From assembly GCF_001039355.2 (NCBI RefSeq), contig NW_019773514.1, forward strand, positions 1,495,582 through 1,559,581: 64,000 nt of DNA, written 5' to 3'. Below, one piece after another: positions 21,586 to 33,789 of the stretch. Under the pieces are notes generated by a model. It was not told the origin of the DNA. It ran no database searches and was given only the letters and a program-made list of their open reading frames with translations. A program made the translations under genes and the position numbers. Source of the DNA: Lingula anatina (taxonomy: Eukaryota; Brachiopoda; Lingulata; Lingulida; Lingulidae). Numbering within the stretch: position 1 is the stretch's first letter; every line of letters begins with the position of its first letter.

Positions 21586-23193
21586 CTATTCGTGGTCGTG
21601 TTCAGCGCTGGTGGTGGCGCTGCATCCTTTAGAGAAAACATGCACGTCATTCCTGAAGACAAGACTGACCGTGACCAAAGCGACCCCTTGGATGCAGTTG
21701 CATCCTAACATTAGCATGCAGTAGTCATTAGCCTGGTTGTAAATTGACAGACCCACGAAAACTACACCTAAAGCCTGAATTAAGGAACAAATTGCACTCA
21801 CAGATGCTAATCTGCAGCTATCCATGTAGGTTCTTTGAACGGTCACGGCGCATCTATCATTACGCAAAACACGCACCAATCGCAGAAACATTACTGCATT
21901 AAGAGAAACCGCTACAATAGCAGGACCGGCCATAAGGAGCATATAGCCATTCAAATCTATAAAGAAGCATGTGCCTTGGCTATATGAAACACTGATGAAT
22001 GGTTGTTCTCTTAGTTCAAAAAGAAAGCCAAGTGAAACTACCAAAAGTGCAAATGCGTAACTGATCGCGGTACATATCGATAGGTGTCGCTTTTTGTTGT
22101 GTGTCAACAGCAGACGAGACATGACATTGTGATAAGCATGGTAGGATATAACTGGTAGCCAACAAAAACTTATCACCCAAAAGAAGTGAGCGGACATTGT
22201 AATGTACATACATTCTGAATAACTATCTGTGTTGCTCATCATTTCTTGTATAAACAGAAAAAGTTGAAATAAGAAGCAAGTCGCAAGCTGATGTAAGATG
22301 ACCCTACATGCAATGTTTTTGTACCATCTCAAATATCCGTGTATGCCAATGTTGCCCAAATACATACACATCGTACATATGGGCATGGCCCATCGGCGCA
22401 TCATTTCCTTTGCGAAAGATCTAAGAAGAGTTCGATTTTGTTGACTATCATGAACCACACTTTCGAAGTAATCTGACAAAAAATCCTTAATTGCATGCGA
22501 GCAAACGAAAGCAGCACCATTCAAAATTGTGACTTCACTTGCGTGTACCTTAGCGATAATTCCAGCATATTGAAATGAGTACACATTTTCTCTTAAATGT
22601 ATGGAAATACTGCTGTTCAATAGAATTTTAACTAGCAAACATGGCAATTCTTTCACTGCATCACTGGAATTAAAGAACAGAAAGAGACTTTTCAAATCAG
22701 ACGTCAAGTCGATCATTTGAAAGGCATGGGCGTTATTCATAACCTTTGGTGTCAGTTGGCTACCATTGACTGTGATTTGTAATTCAGATTTTAGCAAATA
22801 ATTAGACAGATTCTCTCGAAATGTCCTGACTGAAGAGATGATGGAATCATAGGTAGCATGCACCCCTTTTGGTGTAAAATTCAAGTCTACCAACAGTCCC
22901 ATAATTGACACATCAGACAAACGGAAAGCTAGCTTGCAAATTATATTAAAAGGAACTATCATGTCATGTAAGTACTGGTTTGTTTCCAGAAGCGTGTGAA
23001 ATGCTTTTAAAATTGGCCTGCAAAAAAAGTACTGGGGTATCTTTCCAGTTACACTTTGATAGTCGGTGAATGTGAAATAGATGTACAAGTACAGATCCAA
23101 GCCCGACATGTTCTGGAACAGTTCTGTCCTAGAGCGACATCTATCGTTTTCGGTACCACGAGGACAGTCAAATGTCTGAAGATCGCAGCTTTC
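21586..23193 (-). CDS. Receptor gene 2, exon 3: juxtamembrane region and seven-helix domain
   Basis: Last exon of the second Methuselah-like class-B GPCR, 535 codons plus stop, entered in phase 0 after the acceptor TTATTCCAG (next to 23,193). Predicted helices lie at about residues 708-728, 735-755, 768-790, 811-831, 854-878, 898-922 and 929-952 of the 974-residue protein. The helix-3 Cys (codon 22,210-22,212) sits eight residues before HFFW and pairs in this class with the loop-2 Cys of GTCFF, so the canonical disulfide can form. No GPS/GAIN cleavage motif is visible. The C-terminal tail is short (about 20 residues). It shares most residues with gene 1, and substitutions are scattered. Confidence 0.88.
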   Translation of the reverse strand, partial: ESCDLQTFDCPRGTENDRCRSRTELFQNMSGLDLYLYIYFTFTDYQSVTGKIPQYFFCRPILKAFHTLLETNQYLHDMIVPFNIICKLAFRLSDVSIMGLLVDLNFTPKGVHATYDSIISSVRTFRENLSNYLLKSELQITVNGSQLTPKVMNNAHAFQMIDLTSDLKSLFLFFNSSDAVKELPCLLVKILLNSSISIHLRENVYSFQYAGIIAKVHASEVTILNGAAFVCSHAIKDFLSDYFESVVHDSQQNRTLLRSFAKEMMRRWAMPICTMCMYLGNIGIHGYLRWYKNIACRVILHQLATCFLFQLFLFIQEMMSNTDSYSECMYITMSAHFFWVISFCWLPVISYHAYHNVMSRLLLTHNKKRHLSICTAISYAFALLVVSLGFLFELREQPFISVSYSQGTCFFIDLNGYMLLMAGPAIVAVSLNAVMFLRLVRVLRNDRCAVTVQRTYMDSCRLASVSAICSLIQALGVVFVGLSIYNQANDYCMLMLGCNCIQGVALVTVSLVFRNDVHVFSKGCSATTSAEHDHE

Positions 23194-23444
23194 CTGGAAT
23201 AAAAAAAACACATATAAGCAAAACAGGTTCCGGCTTCATAAAAAGACTAAGCTCGAATATCGGTCCTTGAAAAGAATCATTTCACACCCGACAAAGTTGC
23301 GATTCAAGAATACTCTGAAAACTACTGTTGAACTAAGTTTTTGCTGTAAATTGTCATTGTGTGTTCCTTAAGGGGGGATTTCAGGTAAAGGGGCGGGCAC
23401 GAGCTCTCCCCTGGGTCCACCATTAATGATATTTAACTCCATTA

Positions 23445-24144
23445 GCAAAAAGTGTTACCCCTAATACAATGCGTAAAGTGTTACAAAAATCACAGCTGAA
23501 CCAATGTTTTTTATTTAACTTGAAAAAGGTTTTTCCACAAAATTTTACTGATTGTCAAACCGATGAATAAGCTAATATTGAAAAAATCAAAGCCACACTT
23601 TATTATTTTGCACACTATCCTCTGGATTGGTGGATACACCTAATGTATCTGTTCGTGGAGTCAAAAAGTTCTCCACGTACAGCCAATGTAGCAACAGGCG
23701 GATGGAAGTTTGCGGAGTGGTGGCGTTCCACACACTCTCAATGAAGTTCTGATCTTGGGATTGAGCTGGCCGTGGGGGGAGGATGAGGGGGTGGGGTGCT
23801 TCTTGACTCATAACAGCAACCTTGCCAAAATAACGGTTATTGTGCAGACATCTTCTGACGGTAAACTAAGAAATATCAATCGCTCTATTTTGCCAATTCG
23901 GCGGGTCAAACCTCCCTCATATGTCAACCGCTAGGTAAAAAAGTATTTTTCTCACTTAGGAGCCGCATTTTTAAAATATTTGATTTTGGTGTTTCAATGG
24001 TCACGCTAGGTGCTGCAGTAGATCGATGTTCTGCTACTCAGATCCCAAATTTTCACGATGATCGATTGCCTAATTGTTATGCTCTAGTCAAATTAAATGA
24101 ATGGGTACCCTTGTAGCAATGTGGTAGAGGTAACACTTTTTTGC
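23445..24144 (-). mobile_element. Tc1-like deletion derivative with terminal inverted repeats
   Basis: Ends match as inverted repeats: GCAAAAAGTGTTACCCCTAA at the left, and the right end (GTAACACTTTTTTGC on the plus strand) is its near complement, over about 28 bp. The minus strand at 23,587-23,811 keeps RPAQSQDQNFIESVWN, a form of the SPDLNPIE-W transposase motif. At 700 bp the element has lost most of its transposase. Gene 1 intron 2 (around 5500) lacks it. Confidence 0.8.
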
Positions 24145-26059
24145 CAGGTTCACCCCCTACGCTATAGAAAAGGTAATTATTTCACCAATACCCTATCCAA
24201 GATCCACAGTAAAATTACTGGAGAATCAGCTTACATGTAGCACCATTTCAAAAGTATCCACTTCGTAATGAGAGGGTTAAATTTATCGCATTTAGTAAAA
24301 ACGATCTCGCTTGCAACATTTATTCTGCTTAACAATAGAAAAAAGATTGAAAACAGTGAAGGGTTAATACATACCGTGTAACATATAGCGACCCATACAC
24401 GTATATTTCCATAACTATAACACTGCCATTCATCCCTTATACTGCCCTCAACGGGTATCAATATCAATTCGCCGACTCAGAATTTGGACTTGAAACCAGT
24501 GTGCTGACATGTAAAAGACATGTAAGTGCCCACATTGTTTTATTTCCCTGCCTGCAGGTCGACACAATTATCTCCGCCAAGGAGGTCATGTTTTCGGGTC
24601 GTGTTTGCAGGTCTCTTAAGGATATTGTAACCTTCAGCCCAAAAGTCCTTATTTACTGCCTTACATACATTCTTTTGGGTAATAAATACATGTCCAGTGT
24701 TCAGTTTACTAAATTAATTAATATTTCACACGTTTACTAAATTAATTAATATTTCACACGTCATCCTACGGATGACGTCATAATTGCGAATTCTGGGCAA
24801 AAATTGAAAAAAAAATTCTCATATTTCTTCTTTACCCACGATCACCAATTTCATGACAATATTTGACACTCCAAAACCCTTCCAGCGATTTTCCTTAAAA
24901 GTCTTAATTCCGATTTTATCGGTGATAAAGCTAAATAATGCCTTTGTGGAATAAAAATCTTTAATTAGGGGATCATTTTCCATAACAAAACATTTAAACC
25001 AAAATGACGGCACGGGATTGTTGCCCTTACACTCGAGGTCAACTTTGCCAATTTTCGTGGTAAAATCTTGTTCAGGGATGAAGTTACGCCCCATGCCGAT
25101 TGCCATCTCACCTCAAAATAGAAAGGCTTTAGATTGACGATGAAAGCTTTGAGTTGCCTATGCTTGTACATTGTAACGGGAAATATAAAAACCGAATTTT
25201 TTATACTTTCGAGGAGATTTTTATTGTTTTAAATCAACACAAAGATAGATGCATTACTGAATAATTAGAGGCAGTAGAAAACCCATTTCGGAATCTGGAT
25301 GATAATGAAGGGTTAATTCCTATTGTCTGTTGGCAACATTTTGAAAATGTTTCAAACAGATTTGGATAAAATTTTCAGAAAGTGTCGGGAGTGGACCAAG
25401 TAAAAAACGATTAGATTTTGGTGATTACCCACTGACCAATAAATGGTCTGTTAGCAACATCATGCAAAAAGTTAACAGATGATTTTAATGTTTTGGAAAC
25501 TGTTAAGATCAGTACCAATTACCAACGACTAGGTTTTGACGATGATCCATTCAGTAACTTATTAATGAATTAATAAAATCTGGTTGACTTTTAGCAACAA
25601 GAAGAAGTTATGAAGGGATTTTGATGAAATTTTCAGGATAGAACAGAAATAAGCTAGGTTTTGGTGGTGATTGATTGATTAAGTTGATTAATTTGTTATG
25701 AGAATTTATCAAATTATTCAGTTTATTTATTAATAATTAATAATAATAATGATAATTGAGTGGCCCTGGTGGAGGTCTACGCTATCTAAGTGCTTTTTTT
25801 GTTCCATATTAAAGTATTGCATTTGGTCAGTAGAGTCTAGTTTTAAATTACATGCTATTTCAAGTTTTTTCCTGGCTTTTGGAAGTTTCATAAAACATTA
25901 TTTAAGGCACGTGATGTCAGTGGAAATCCAATTAATCAAGATATTCGATTTACATAAATGTACACACTGCAGTAATTCATGCAAAAGAGAGAAAGCGAGA
26001 CCAAGAAATTCCTCTTTCCTGTTTGATTTTACAACGCATTGAATGAAAATGATACATAC

Positions 26060-26190
26060 TGTGAAGCCATCACTGTTTGACTTTCCCCTTTGTTGGCAGA
26101 GGAAAGAGGCCTCCTCTCTGGCAAAAGCTTCGTCCACATTGATCTGGGACACAAAGGTAAATGGGATGAAGTCAAACCCGAATACATCTC
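26060..26190 (-). CDS. Receptor gene 2, exon 2
   Basis: 131-nt exon between the acceptor TGATATTTCAG (next to 26,190) and donor GTATGTATC (26,059 down). It completes an Arg codon with the last base of exon 1 and ends in phase 0. The translation contains DVFGFDFIPF, SQINVDEAFAREEASFLCQQ and a Ser/Gly-rich end. Same length and phase as in gene 1. Confidence 0.85.
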
Positions 26191-26417
26191 CTGAAATATC
26201 AATTTACCACACCTATTTTGAAAAAACGAACATATGCTTTCCCTTCGTTTTTAGAGTCATTCTAATAGATTGTAAGGAAAACAGTTTGGTATCGAGAATT
26301 AATACATGTTCGTCGTTGAGTTAAATTTACTTTCAGGCCTTGAAAATGTAATCTTTAATTCCATTTATGCAACAACGTAGTGTAGAAAAATAATTTACGC
26401 ACGGTACCTTTACTTAC

Positions 26418-27603
26418 GTTGTTTGGGACATATTCTCGCTGCTTTGTAAAAAAAGGGCGAATTACATGAAAAGCAAAAGAAATTCTTATAATTGACATCT
26501 AACGACACCGCAAAGTTGCTCGGGCCTTCAGTGCACAATAGTTGCAAAGTTTCATAGGGTATTCCCGTTTCCGCCCATTCCACCGATATACTATGATTAG
26601 TGGTTGGGCACGAAGCCAATTCTTGCCTGGTTGTACTGCAAGGATGCGACACTGCCAGTCTTGGCGCAGAAAAAAATATGTAGCAATATGGGATTCTTAG
26701 CGCCTTTGCTATCACCTCATCAGCTGTTGATGAATTAAGGATATAGTCCGAGCTGTATCTTTCGCAATTTACTGCAGGTTTCCAAGCTTCATATTGTGTT
26801 ACATCGTAGCACCTTGCGCAGAAGACGTTCTTGAACGTCAATTGAACATTCCTGGCGTAAACTGGGGTAACCCGCAATGTGATATCTTCTGTAACATTGT
26901 CACCCCTTTCGCATTTTGCTCTTGTTATGTCATCTGGCCAGTGACTTGGACATGACGTCACAAACCAGAAATGATCCGTGTTTTCATCTGGTAGCTTCAG
27001 CGGACGACGTACGCAGCTCACTTGGTCCATTGTTATGTTAACATCAGCGTCAGGTCTCATGTCAATGAAGTCACATTGACTTTGTGGCCAGCAACAATCT
27101 TCAAACAATTCACATAATTTGCCACACGAACAATGCACTGTGACAAAATTGTGATTTTTGTCGTTCATAAGGCAAGCAGGGGTGTTCGGCTTGGGAAGTT
27201 GTAAGTTCGAAATGTTGGCGAACGCCACACCTAGGTCGAAGGACTCCATTTTATCGACTTCGACACTGGAATTGTTTGAGCGTGCTGGCAGTGTGGTTTC
27301 TTCAGCATTTAACAAATGTCTCCCAATATGTGCTGGGTTGTTCGATAATTCACCGACTTCATCTGCACGTGCTTTGGTTCTCTGCGCCTTCATTGACTGG
27401 CTAATGTCGACAAGTCTTTTACAGTTTGGTCCAAATACTAGCTCAAATTTGATATGACTAGCATCTTGCTTGTTTTTCAGCTCTGTGAGTTTTTCCTTAG
27501 TCGATGACATCAGCATTGATCGTAATTCCAACTTGTTTGAGTTTTTGTCCAGCGCAGCGGAAGATCCGCGTAAAAGTAACAGAAACAGACAAATGCAAAA
27601 CAT
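26418..27603 (-). CDS. Receptor gene 2, exon 1: signal peptide and Cys-rich ectodomain
   Basis: 1186-nt first coding exon, the same length as gene 1 exon 1, ending at donor GTAAGTAAAG. An in-frame TAG lies nine bases before the ATG. A hydrophobic signal peptide (residues 1-18) is followed by a charged linker, a somatomedin-B-like cluster (CSCGKLCELFEDCCWPQSQC) and two aromatic-K-N...CxxC modules (FKNVFCARC, YKNFFCFSC). The middle of the ectodomain is almost invariant between the genes, while the linker at residues ~45-140 varies. The encoded head is extracellular and probably binds the ligand. Distinct from vertebrate adhesion GPCRs in lacking a recognisable GAIN domain. Confidence 0.88.
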
Positions 27604-27749
27604 GGTTATCTATTCACTTAATAAGTTGTGAAGTTGTCAACCTTTGCAAAATAGATGATTCATCATACACACGCCTTTTCAATAACAGATCGTTTTCACT
27701 TTTTTGCATATGGAGCCTCTTCGCCGCTCTAATACGTTTGTACGACTGG

Positions 27750-27757
27750 TATTTATA
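27750..27757 (-). promoter_or_regulatory. TATA box of receptor gene 2
   Basis: TATAAATACCAGTCGTAC on the minus strand, 147 bp upstream of the ATG, matching the promoter of gene 1 in core, following bases and distance. Confidence 0.65.
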
Positions 27758-27910
27758 CTCAGAAACCAAAATTGACAGAAAGAAGACACGCCTTCAAAAT
27801 ATTTTGTCGAATTGAATTTTTTTCGGAGGCATTATCCAACCAATACCAAGACTCTTTTTGTAGAGATCATAAATATTGTTTCTCGGCATAATATTCCAAG
27901 ATGCGCATCC

Positions 27911-29052
27911 CCAGAAATGCACTGCATGACGTCACGCTTACCCCACTGCGCATGCGTGCACTTTTAATGAGTTGCTAGATTGCCATAGGAAAATGAATGG
28001 GTTCGCGATTCGTGGGTAATTCGCTATAATTGACAAACTAACGGCCTGATGCCGATAGACAGCAACGCTGTGCTATGCTTCGAGCAACTCCTGACCAAAT
28101 ATCGCTAGGGTTTTTAAAAAAATTCTGTTGTACACACGTACTAAGAAGTTTGCCGTGTATTGCTTAGCCTACCCTCAGCAAAACGCACATATTTTCAGAA
28201 TAGTGATTTTAGACGGTAGATTCACTCAGAAACAAAGGCAAACTAATTCGTTGCCGATAGCACCAGCAGATAGCAGCACCATATAAAGTCTGATTAAAAA
28301 CTTTCATGGCAATTGAAGAACTTTTACCACTGTACAATGGAGTCCAAAAAAGCACTTGGCACAAATGTGAAACTGCCCAGTGCAAGGCCAAGAATTCAAT
28401 CAGTATTTTCAATTATATTATCAGATTCTACATAAATTGACTGACAATATCACTACTCAGTATTTAACTAATCTCTTAATCCAAAATCACTATCATCATT
28501 TAATAATAATGCAAAATTCTTCTTTCAGATTGCTATTTATTTTAAATTTTAATGCTGCAACTGTTCCAAAATAATCTTGTAGTGAAGGAAAAATGCAAAT
28601 AAGAAGTGGAAGACCATTTATACCCACATTATTAAATTATTTGAATATAAAAAGAATAAGATCACGATTTAACAAATTAAAATAATCTTTCATTAACTCT
28701 TTCATGAATAACATATTAAACAAAATTAAAGTTATAAATTAGTGGTAATGGCTTATTCTGGAATATATGACCTCTGCACATCATCAGTACCTGACTTGGT
28801 ACAGTATAGTTACTACTTGGATACAGAGTTAGATTTAATAATGTAACAATAAGAACAATATATATATTACAGTAAACTTCTCTGCACATGCCAGACGCTT
28901 GTTACCATGAACTAACACTACTTGACAATGGGCTGAGCACTTATCACAGAGTCTGTGTGCGATGCCATTGTTGTGCTGTTATTGGCTAGTTGAGTCACGT
29001 GAAGCCCTACTGTAGCGCCCTCGCGTATAGCGTGAATGCTGCGCATTTCTGG
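27911..29052. mobile_element. ~1.14 kb insertion with imperfect terminal inverted repeats
   Basis: Left end CCAGAAATGCACTGCATGAC and the reverse complement of the right end (CCAGAAATGCGCAGCATTCA) agree over about 20-27 bp, continuing to CACGCT. The corresponding place in unit 1 (near 9070) has no such sequence, so this is an insertion specific to unit 2. The interior has no recognised transposase. A 67-codon minus ORF at 28,209-28,412 is of no known family. Target-site duplication not clear. Confidence 0.6.
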
Positions 29053-29912
29053 CCATGGTGAGCAGGACAGCAGGAATTGCTTGAAATAAAAATTGTACAT
29101 GTTCCATTTTTTCTTTTGGACTGTCAACGTCTCAAGGTTTGTGCTTGGAAAGTCCTCAATTACTGCTAAAACTTTGAATGCAAGCTCGAAAATAACTATT
29201 GTGGAGTAGTTTTCATCCATGAGAATGAATAATATGCCCTTCTATTTAGCAAAATAATTTGTTAATATGTGTTAAAGAATATCCTCTTGGGATGACTTCC
29301 AACGAAATTTTAGCAAAATTACGCTATTGTTTTACGTACTCATGCATAACCCTGGCATATAAATGTAACAAATATTGAACACAGCTAGTTATTCTAAGTT
29401 ACAGATATTTTCAGATAGGTCCAAGCCTACGCTAAACTTTCGTTAACATGTTTTGATTAATGAATATCTAAATTGATTTACCAGTCTTGGCATCATAATT
29501 CCATCAATTTTGGAAAAATTAGTCGTTCCGTGCCCATAGATGGAAAATATTAGTCTCAGCCGTTACCAGCCACCCATGAATAGGGACGGGGAGTGCTACC
29601 TTTTCTGATATTCATAAGGGGGGTCTTTCCGCTATACAACTTAGCGGTCAGTTACAGCATCTACACAGTATGATGAAGGCCTACGTCCAGGTGGCCGTAA
29701 GTCAACGATATGAAAATATTTCAGCTTATGTTTTATAATTATCCTATATGATCCAAGTACCAAGATTATGAGCATTTTTCTCAACAGTTATTAGTGGAAA
29801 CAAAAGAGTTAAAACAAGGTGAAAAATACATAGCTACTGGAAATTTATTTTATTTTAAGCTAAATCATTCTTACAATGCTTAAATGTTTTTTATGCCTCA
29901 AGCTAACATGGT

Positions 29913-30160
29913 CAAGGGCGGATCCAGGATTATTTGAAGAGGGGTCCGCGGATGCAAAGACGACCCCCCTTGGCTTTGGGTTACAGGCCCGCTGAACGGC
30001 CAGGAAAATTTGTGGTATTTTAGAGGGTGAACAGTGCTATTTGGTATAGTTTAGAACTATGATTCAGCTGGTCAAAATTCTAATTTCTAGAGGGTACGGT
30101 TGGTGTGATTTTTTCAGAAATCGAAGGCGAAGTTTGGACCCTGCATGACCCCCGCCACTG
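29913..30160. mobile_element. hAT-like MITE with 5-bp target duplication
   Basis: Starts CAAGGGCGGATCC and ends CCCCGCCACTG, a degenerate form of the CAGTGGCG...CGCCACTG ends of hAT elements. It is flanked by ATGGT on both sides (29,908-29,912 and 30,161-30,165). Unit 1 at about 9730-9745 (CTAGCATGTTGACATAAC) supplies the empty site with one ATGTT-like copy. 248 bp, no coding sequence. Confidence 0.7.
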
Positions 30161-30849
30161 ATGGTGACATGAAAAATGTACGAACATGTAATATTATTGT
30201 GGCACTTTTTAGCATCAATAATTATGAAATGGAGAAAGCAACTTACCTGCTAATAATCTTGGTATAAAACTGCAATTTCAAAAACGTTAAAATGCTTTAA
30301 CTTCAAGGTGTAAAGGGATTTTACTCCCCTCCCCCCGATCCCTGTAAACTCCCTTCTCTTCAGGAGCGGAGAGAAGAACCGCGTTAAGTTTTCCTGTACA
30401 AAGTGGTTAAGAGGGCTGCTGCCGCCTGACTCGTATCTTCCTTAAATAAGAAACAGCGAGTAGTTGCCTAGGCATACATAAACCAGTATACTGACTTAGA
30501 ATACACAAACATCTGTATATTGAATATCGTTGTGGAGCACATGTAAAAGAACATGCCTGCAGCGCGGAAGAATGAGCCGGTGTACAGTAGGCGTCTTATT
30601 ACCCCTGGCACAACCTAAAATGCTTGTTTTAGGTGCTTTGTGCAGACAGAAATGAACGATAGATCCAAGGGGATTTTCAGTTAGAGCAGTATGAAATGTG
30701 CTGATTTCAAAGCAGCAAAGTTGGTTTCAGTTCAAAAATGAATTAGCTCACAATACGAACGTTCAAATTCCATCGAGGCGAAGGAAAACCCTTCATTCGT
30801 CATCGACGAGTGCGGCCTATTTTCTTCAAACTTGCATGAATAATAAAGA

Positions 30850-31640
30850 GAGTGTTGCCTTCGAGCATCCTGTTATTTCTCTTTATAAGGACTCTAATGA
30901 TAGCCAATTTGTTAGATAAACTGAAACAAATTACACTGAATACCTTTAAAGGCGTTCTAATTGCACTTGTAAGAAGGAAAGCCTTTATTAGTTTTCGAAA
31001 ATTTCACACAAATGGCGTTCCGCATTGCGTGCATACCAAAAAGGGGATTGTTTTCAGAACTTTGGCCTTTATCTGACACTATTTATTTGCCGTTTATATA
31101 TAATATTCGAACCTCAATTTTCCCAATGATATCCAATTTACAAAGCAAAATAGCATTAGATAGTTTTTAATGAGTTTGAACTCCATCGGTGAAAAGGAAA
31201 ACGCTTATTAGGGTTTTGGACGATTTTGCACAAATGACGTTATTAAGTTTGCGAAGGCGACTGTAAAGATAATAGTAGCATAACGAAGAAAAAATCGATA
31301 TTTTTTTATCACGAATTTTTGCTGCTTTTAAAAAGACGGGCTATTTCTGTGTTGGCATTTCAGCAACTTAACGGATTTTTCTATAAAGCTATTACTTGGA
31401 TATCTTAATAATTTGGTCTAATAATTTGAAACAAAAGTTAAACTGTAAATTGATTTTTACACGTATTGGCAACAATGTCGTGTTCTGTTAATGACTGCTC
31501 TAGTCTATGCTCTAGCCTTTGATTTTTATTCGTAACTAAGTTAATTTGAAGCTGCAAGTCTTCAGGATCATATATCTGTAAAGAACTAGTTTACAGAAAG
31601 AACATTTTACAGAGCGCTAGTATCTCGACAATTTTGGAAT
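30850..31640. repeat. Single unit 2 copy of the ~1.24 kb repeat sequence
   Basis: Diverged match to R1 (9985-10,745), with the same order of short landmarks such as TTCACACAAATG and TTAATAATTTGGT. Only one copy is present here, against three to four in unit 1. Confidence 0.7.
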
Positions 31641-31960
31641 ATTGTAAGCCTCGGTGATAAAGAGGGAAATTACTGAAGTATACAGCAAAAAATGTTTGCT
31701 ATGTATGAAGGCCTCACATGAATTGCTTGCCTGAAGGTTTCTAGACGAAATAATAGTAAGGTACATATTCACAATAAATCACAAATATTTCAATAAAAGT
31801 GCTTACATGTAATGAACATGCAAATACAGTGACATCTTTGGTTGTATCGTCAGTGAATTATTTTAGATTTTAACACTCGATCAGAAGCACTTTCGCCTAG
31901 ACTCTCTTTGCATTCACTCATTTTGATTATTTTATTTAATACTAACATGTTTTATACAGG

Positions 31961-33564
31961 AAATAAATGGCAAGCTAAAAGAACATTTTGATGTCAAATA
32001 TAAAAATATAATTGTTTGGTGAAATATTTTCAACAAATAGTATAATACACATGTTACAATATTACCTGTATGGATATTTTGAAAAATGCAATGCTCATAC
32101 GACAAACATCATGCAAACAGAAAAGAATCACCAATGAAAATGATAAAAGAGATACAATCTATTGCGTGATAAGGCTTTGAGTCTTTTACAAGCTGTTATA
32201 TGTTTAAAGAGGACGGAAGACCCCCCCCCCCACCCACCCACTAAAAAAAAAAAAAAAAAAAAAAGTCTTGAAATTTAATACCTGTTGTCGCCTGCTCCTA
32301 ATTCTCTGTCTTAATTTATGCTTTCTGTCGCATGGGCAATAAATTCACCATAACAGATTCACTGACGGTTCATACAAATACGTTATATAAATAAGGGAAC
32401 ACTGTAAACTTTTATTTTTGTCCATAAACATTGCAAAACAGGACTTCAACGGTCTTCTGTTATGTCTGACTCAAGGAGAGAGCAATAATTTATGGCTTCT
32501 GCGGATTACCAGTGTAGAAGTCACCCGATAAATATTGTTCCTAATTTAGCGCGTGGGTGCACGTCTTACAGAAATTACATTTGATAATTTTGATCAAGGA
32601 CGGGATTAGCGATCAGATTTATTTGAAGAATAGTCTAAGTCAAATCTGAGTCAAATTTTGCGTTACAAGTACAAGTTGGATATAAAATTATAGAGATCCT
32701 TGATATTTCTTGTTTTGAAGTTTTAGCTTCTTATCATAGTATTGTTTCTTTATTGGAAGACCATGTTGTTATGAAGATTACATTGTATAGTTTTCGTATG
32801 TCTCATTCTTGTTTTTATAAAATGTTAAATTTCTTTGAGATTAATTACCTACTAACCTAATTAGTTATTAAAATAATATTACTTTCTTTCTACATGTACA
32901 TGTGTACGTGTGTATAAATGTAGTTTCTGATATTTCTGTTCTGTTTTATTAGTATTTTACTACTATTTTATTCTTTTTTATTCGTTTGTTGATTAAGTAT
33001 TACTAAATAGGTCCCCATTATTATGTTGTGCTTCTTTAAAATCGCATTGTCTTACATAATGGGAGCAGGGCCATTGCATTGTGCGGCGGTACAACTAGGA
33101 GTTCGCGTTGTTCAAATACACGCAGATTTAATGGTATTTTATTACATCACCTACATTGTAAATATATGAATACTGGATCGTTTCTTTGTACATGTCACAT
33201 GTTTGTCACCAGCTCATGTCTCTTGGTGTAACTACATGTGTCGTACATGTGCATTCGGCTTTTTCAATTAGGGTAGAAATTAAAATAAATACTGCCTTTC
33301 ATGAAGCAGGTAACGTTCTTACAAAACTGCGTAATAAGTTAACGACAATTAAGGATAATAACTATCCCTCATTGTCGTTATTCATCTACGTTTATCGACG
33401 TCAATCTATTGATCATTACCATAATTGACGATGCTTACGACTACCAAAGAAGGATTTTGAGGGCAGTAACATATTTGAGCTATCAACCAATAGTCCTCAT
33501 TCTGCGTGAATGTAGGGATGTCTATCAGGAATTTTATCAAGCCAGCAACAGAACACACTACATG
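31961..33564. other. Intergenic DNA, no gene seen
   Basis: AT-rich sequence with a poly-C/poly-A tract at 32,220-32,263. Short ORFs only, none with a recognisable domain. Confidence 0.5.
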
Positions 33565-33725
33565 CCCGTAGCCGTGGGGAGGGTTCGGGGGCTCGAACGA
33601 ACAACCCTTTTTGAGAGAAAAAGGTCCACTCTGGGTAAAATTTGACCTAGGTACATGGGAATTTTATGGTTAAAGGTCCACTTTTTCAGAAGTAAAACCT
33701 TCTCTTTGAAATTGCTGCCTACGGG
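33565..33725 (+). mobile_element. CCCGTAG-ended MITE, copy 1
   Basis: 161-bp element with ends CCCGTAGCC and GGCTACGGG-like (CTGCCTACGGG). It matches 45,891-46,053 in inverted orientation along its length, including AAAAAGGTCC, CTCTGGGTAAAAT and AAAGGTCCACTTTTTCAGAA. Confidence 0.75.
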
Positions 33726-33789
33726 CCTGCACTACTTCACATGCTCATGTACACTGGCCGATACCAATTAGAAAAAAACCCGGATTAAG

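Larger units (their letters stand above)
20100..31960. repeat. Segmental duplication, unit 2
   Basis: Head-to-tail partner of unit 1, carrying receptor gene 2. It has a single copy of the ~1.24 kb upstream repeat that is amplified in unit 1. It carries private insertions at 23,445-24,144, 27,911-29,052 and 29,913-30,160, none of which is at the matching place in unit 1. Ends are approximate. Confidence 0.8.
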
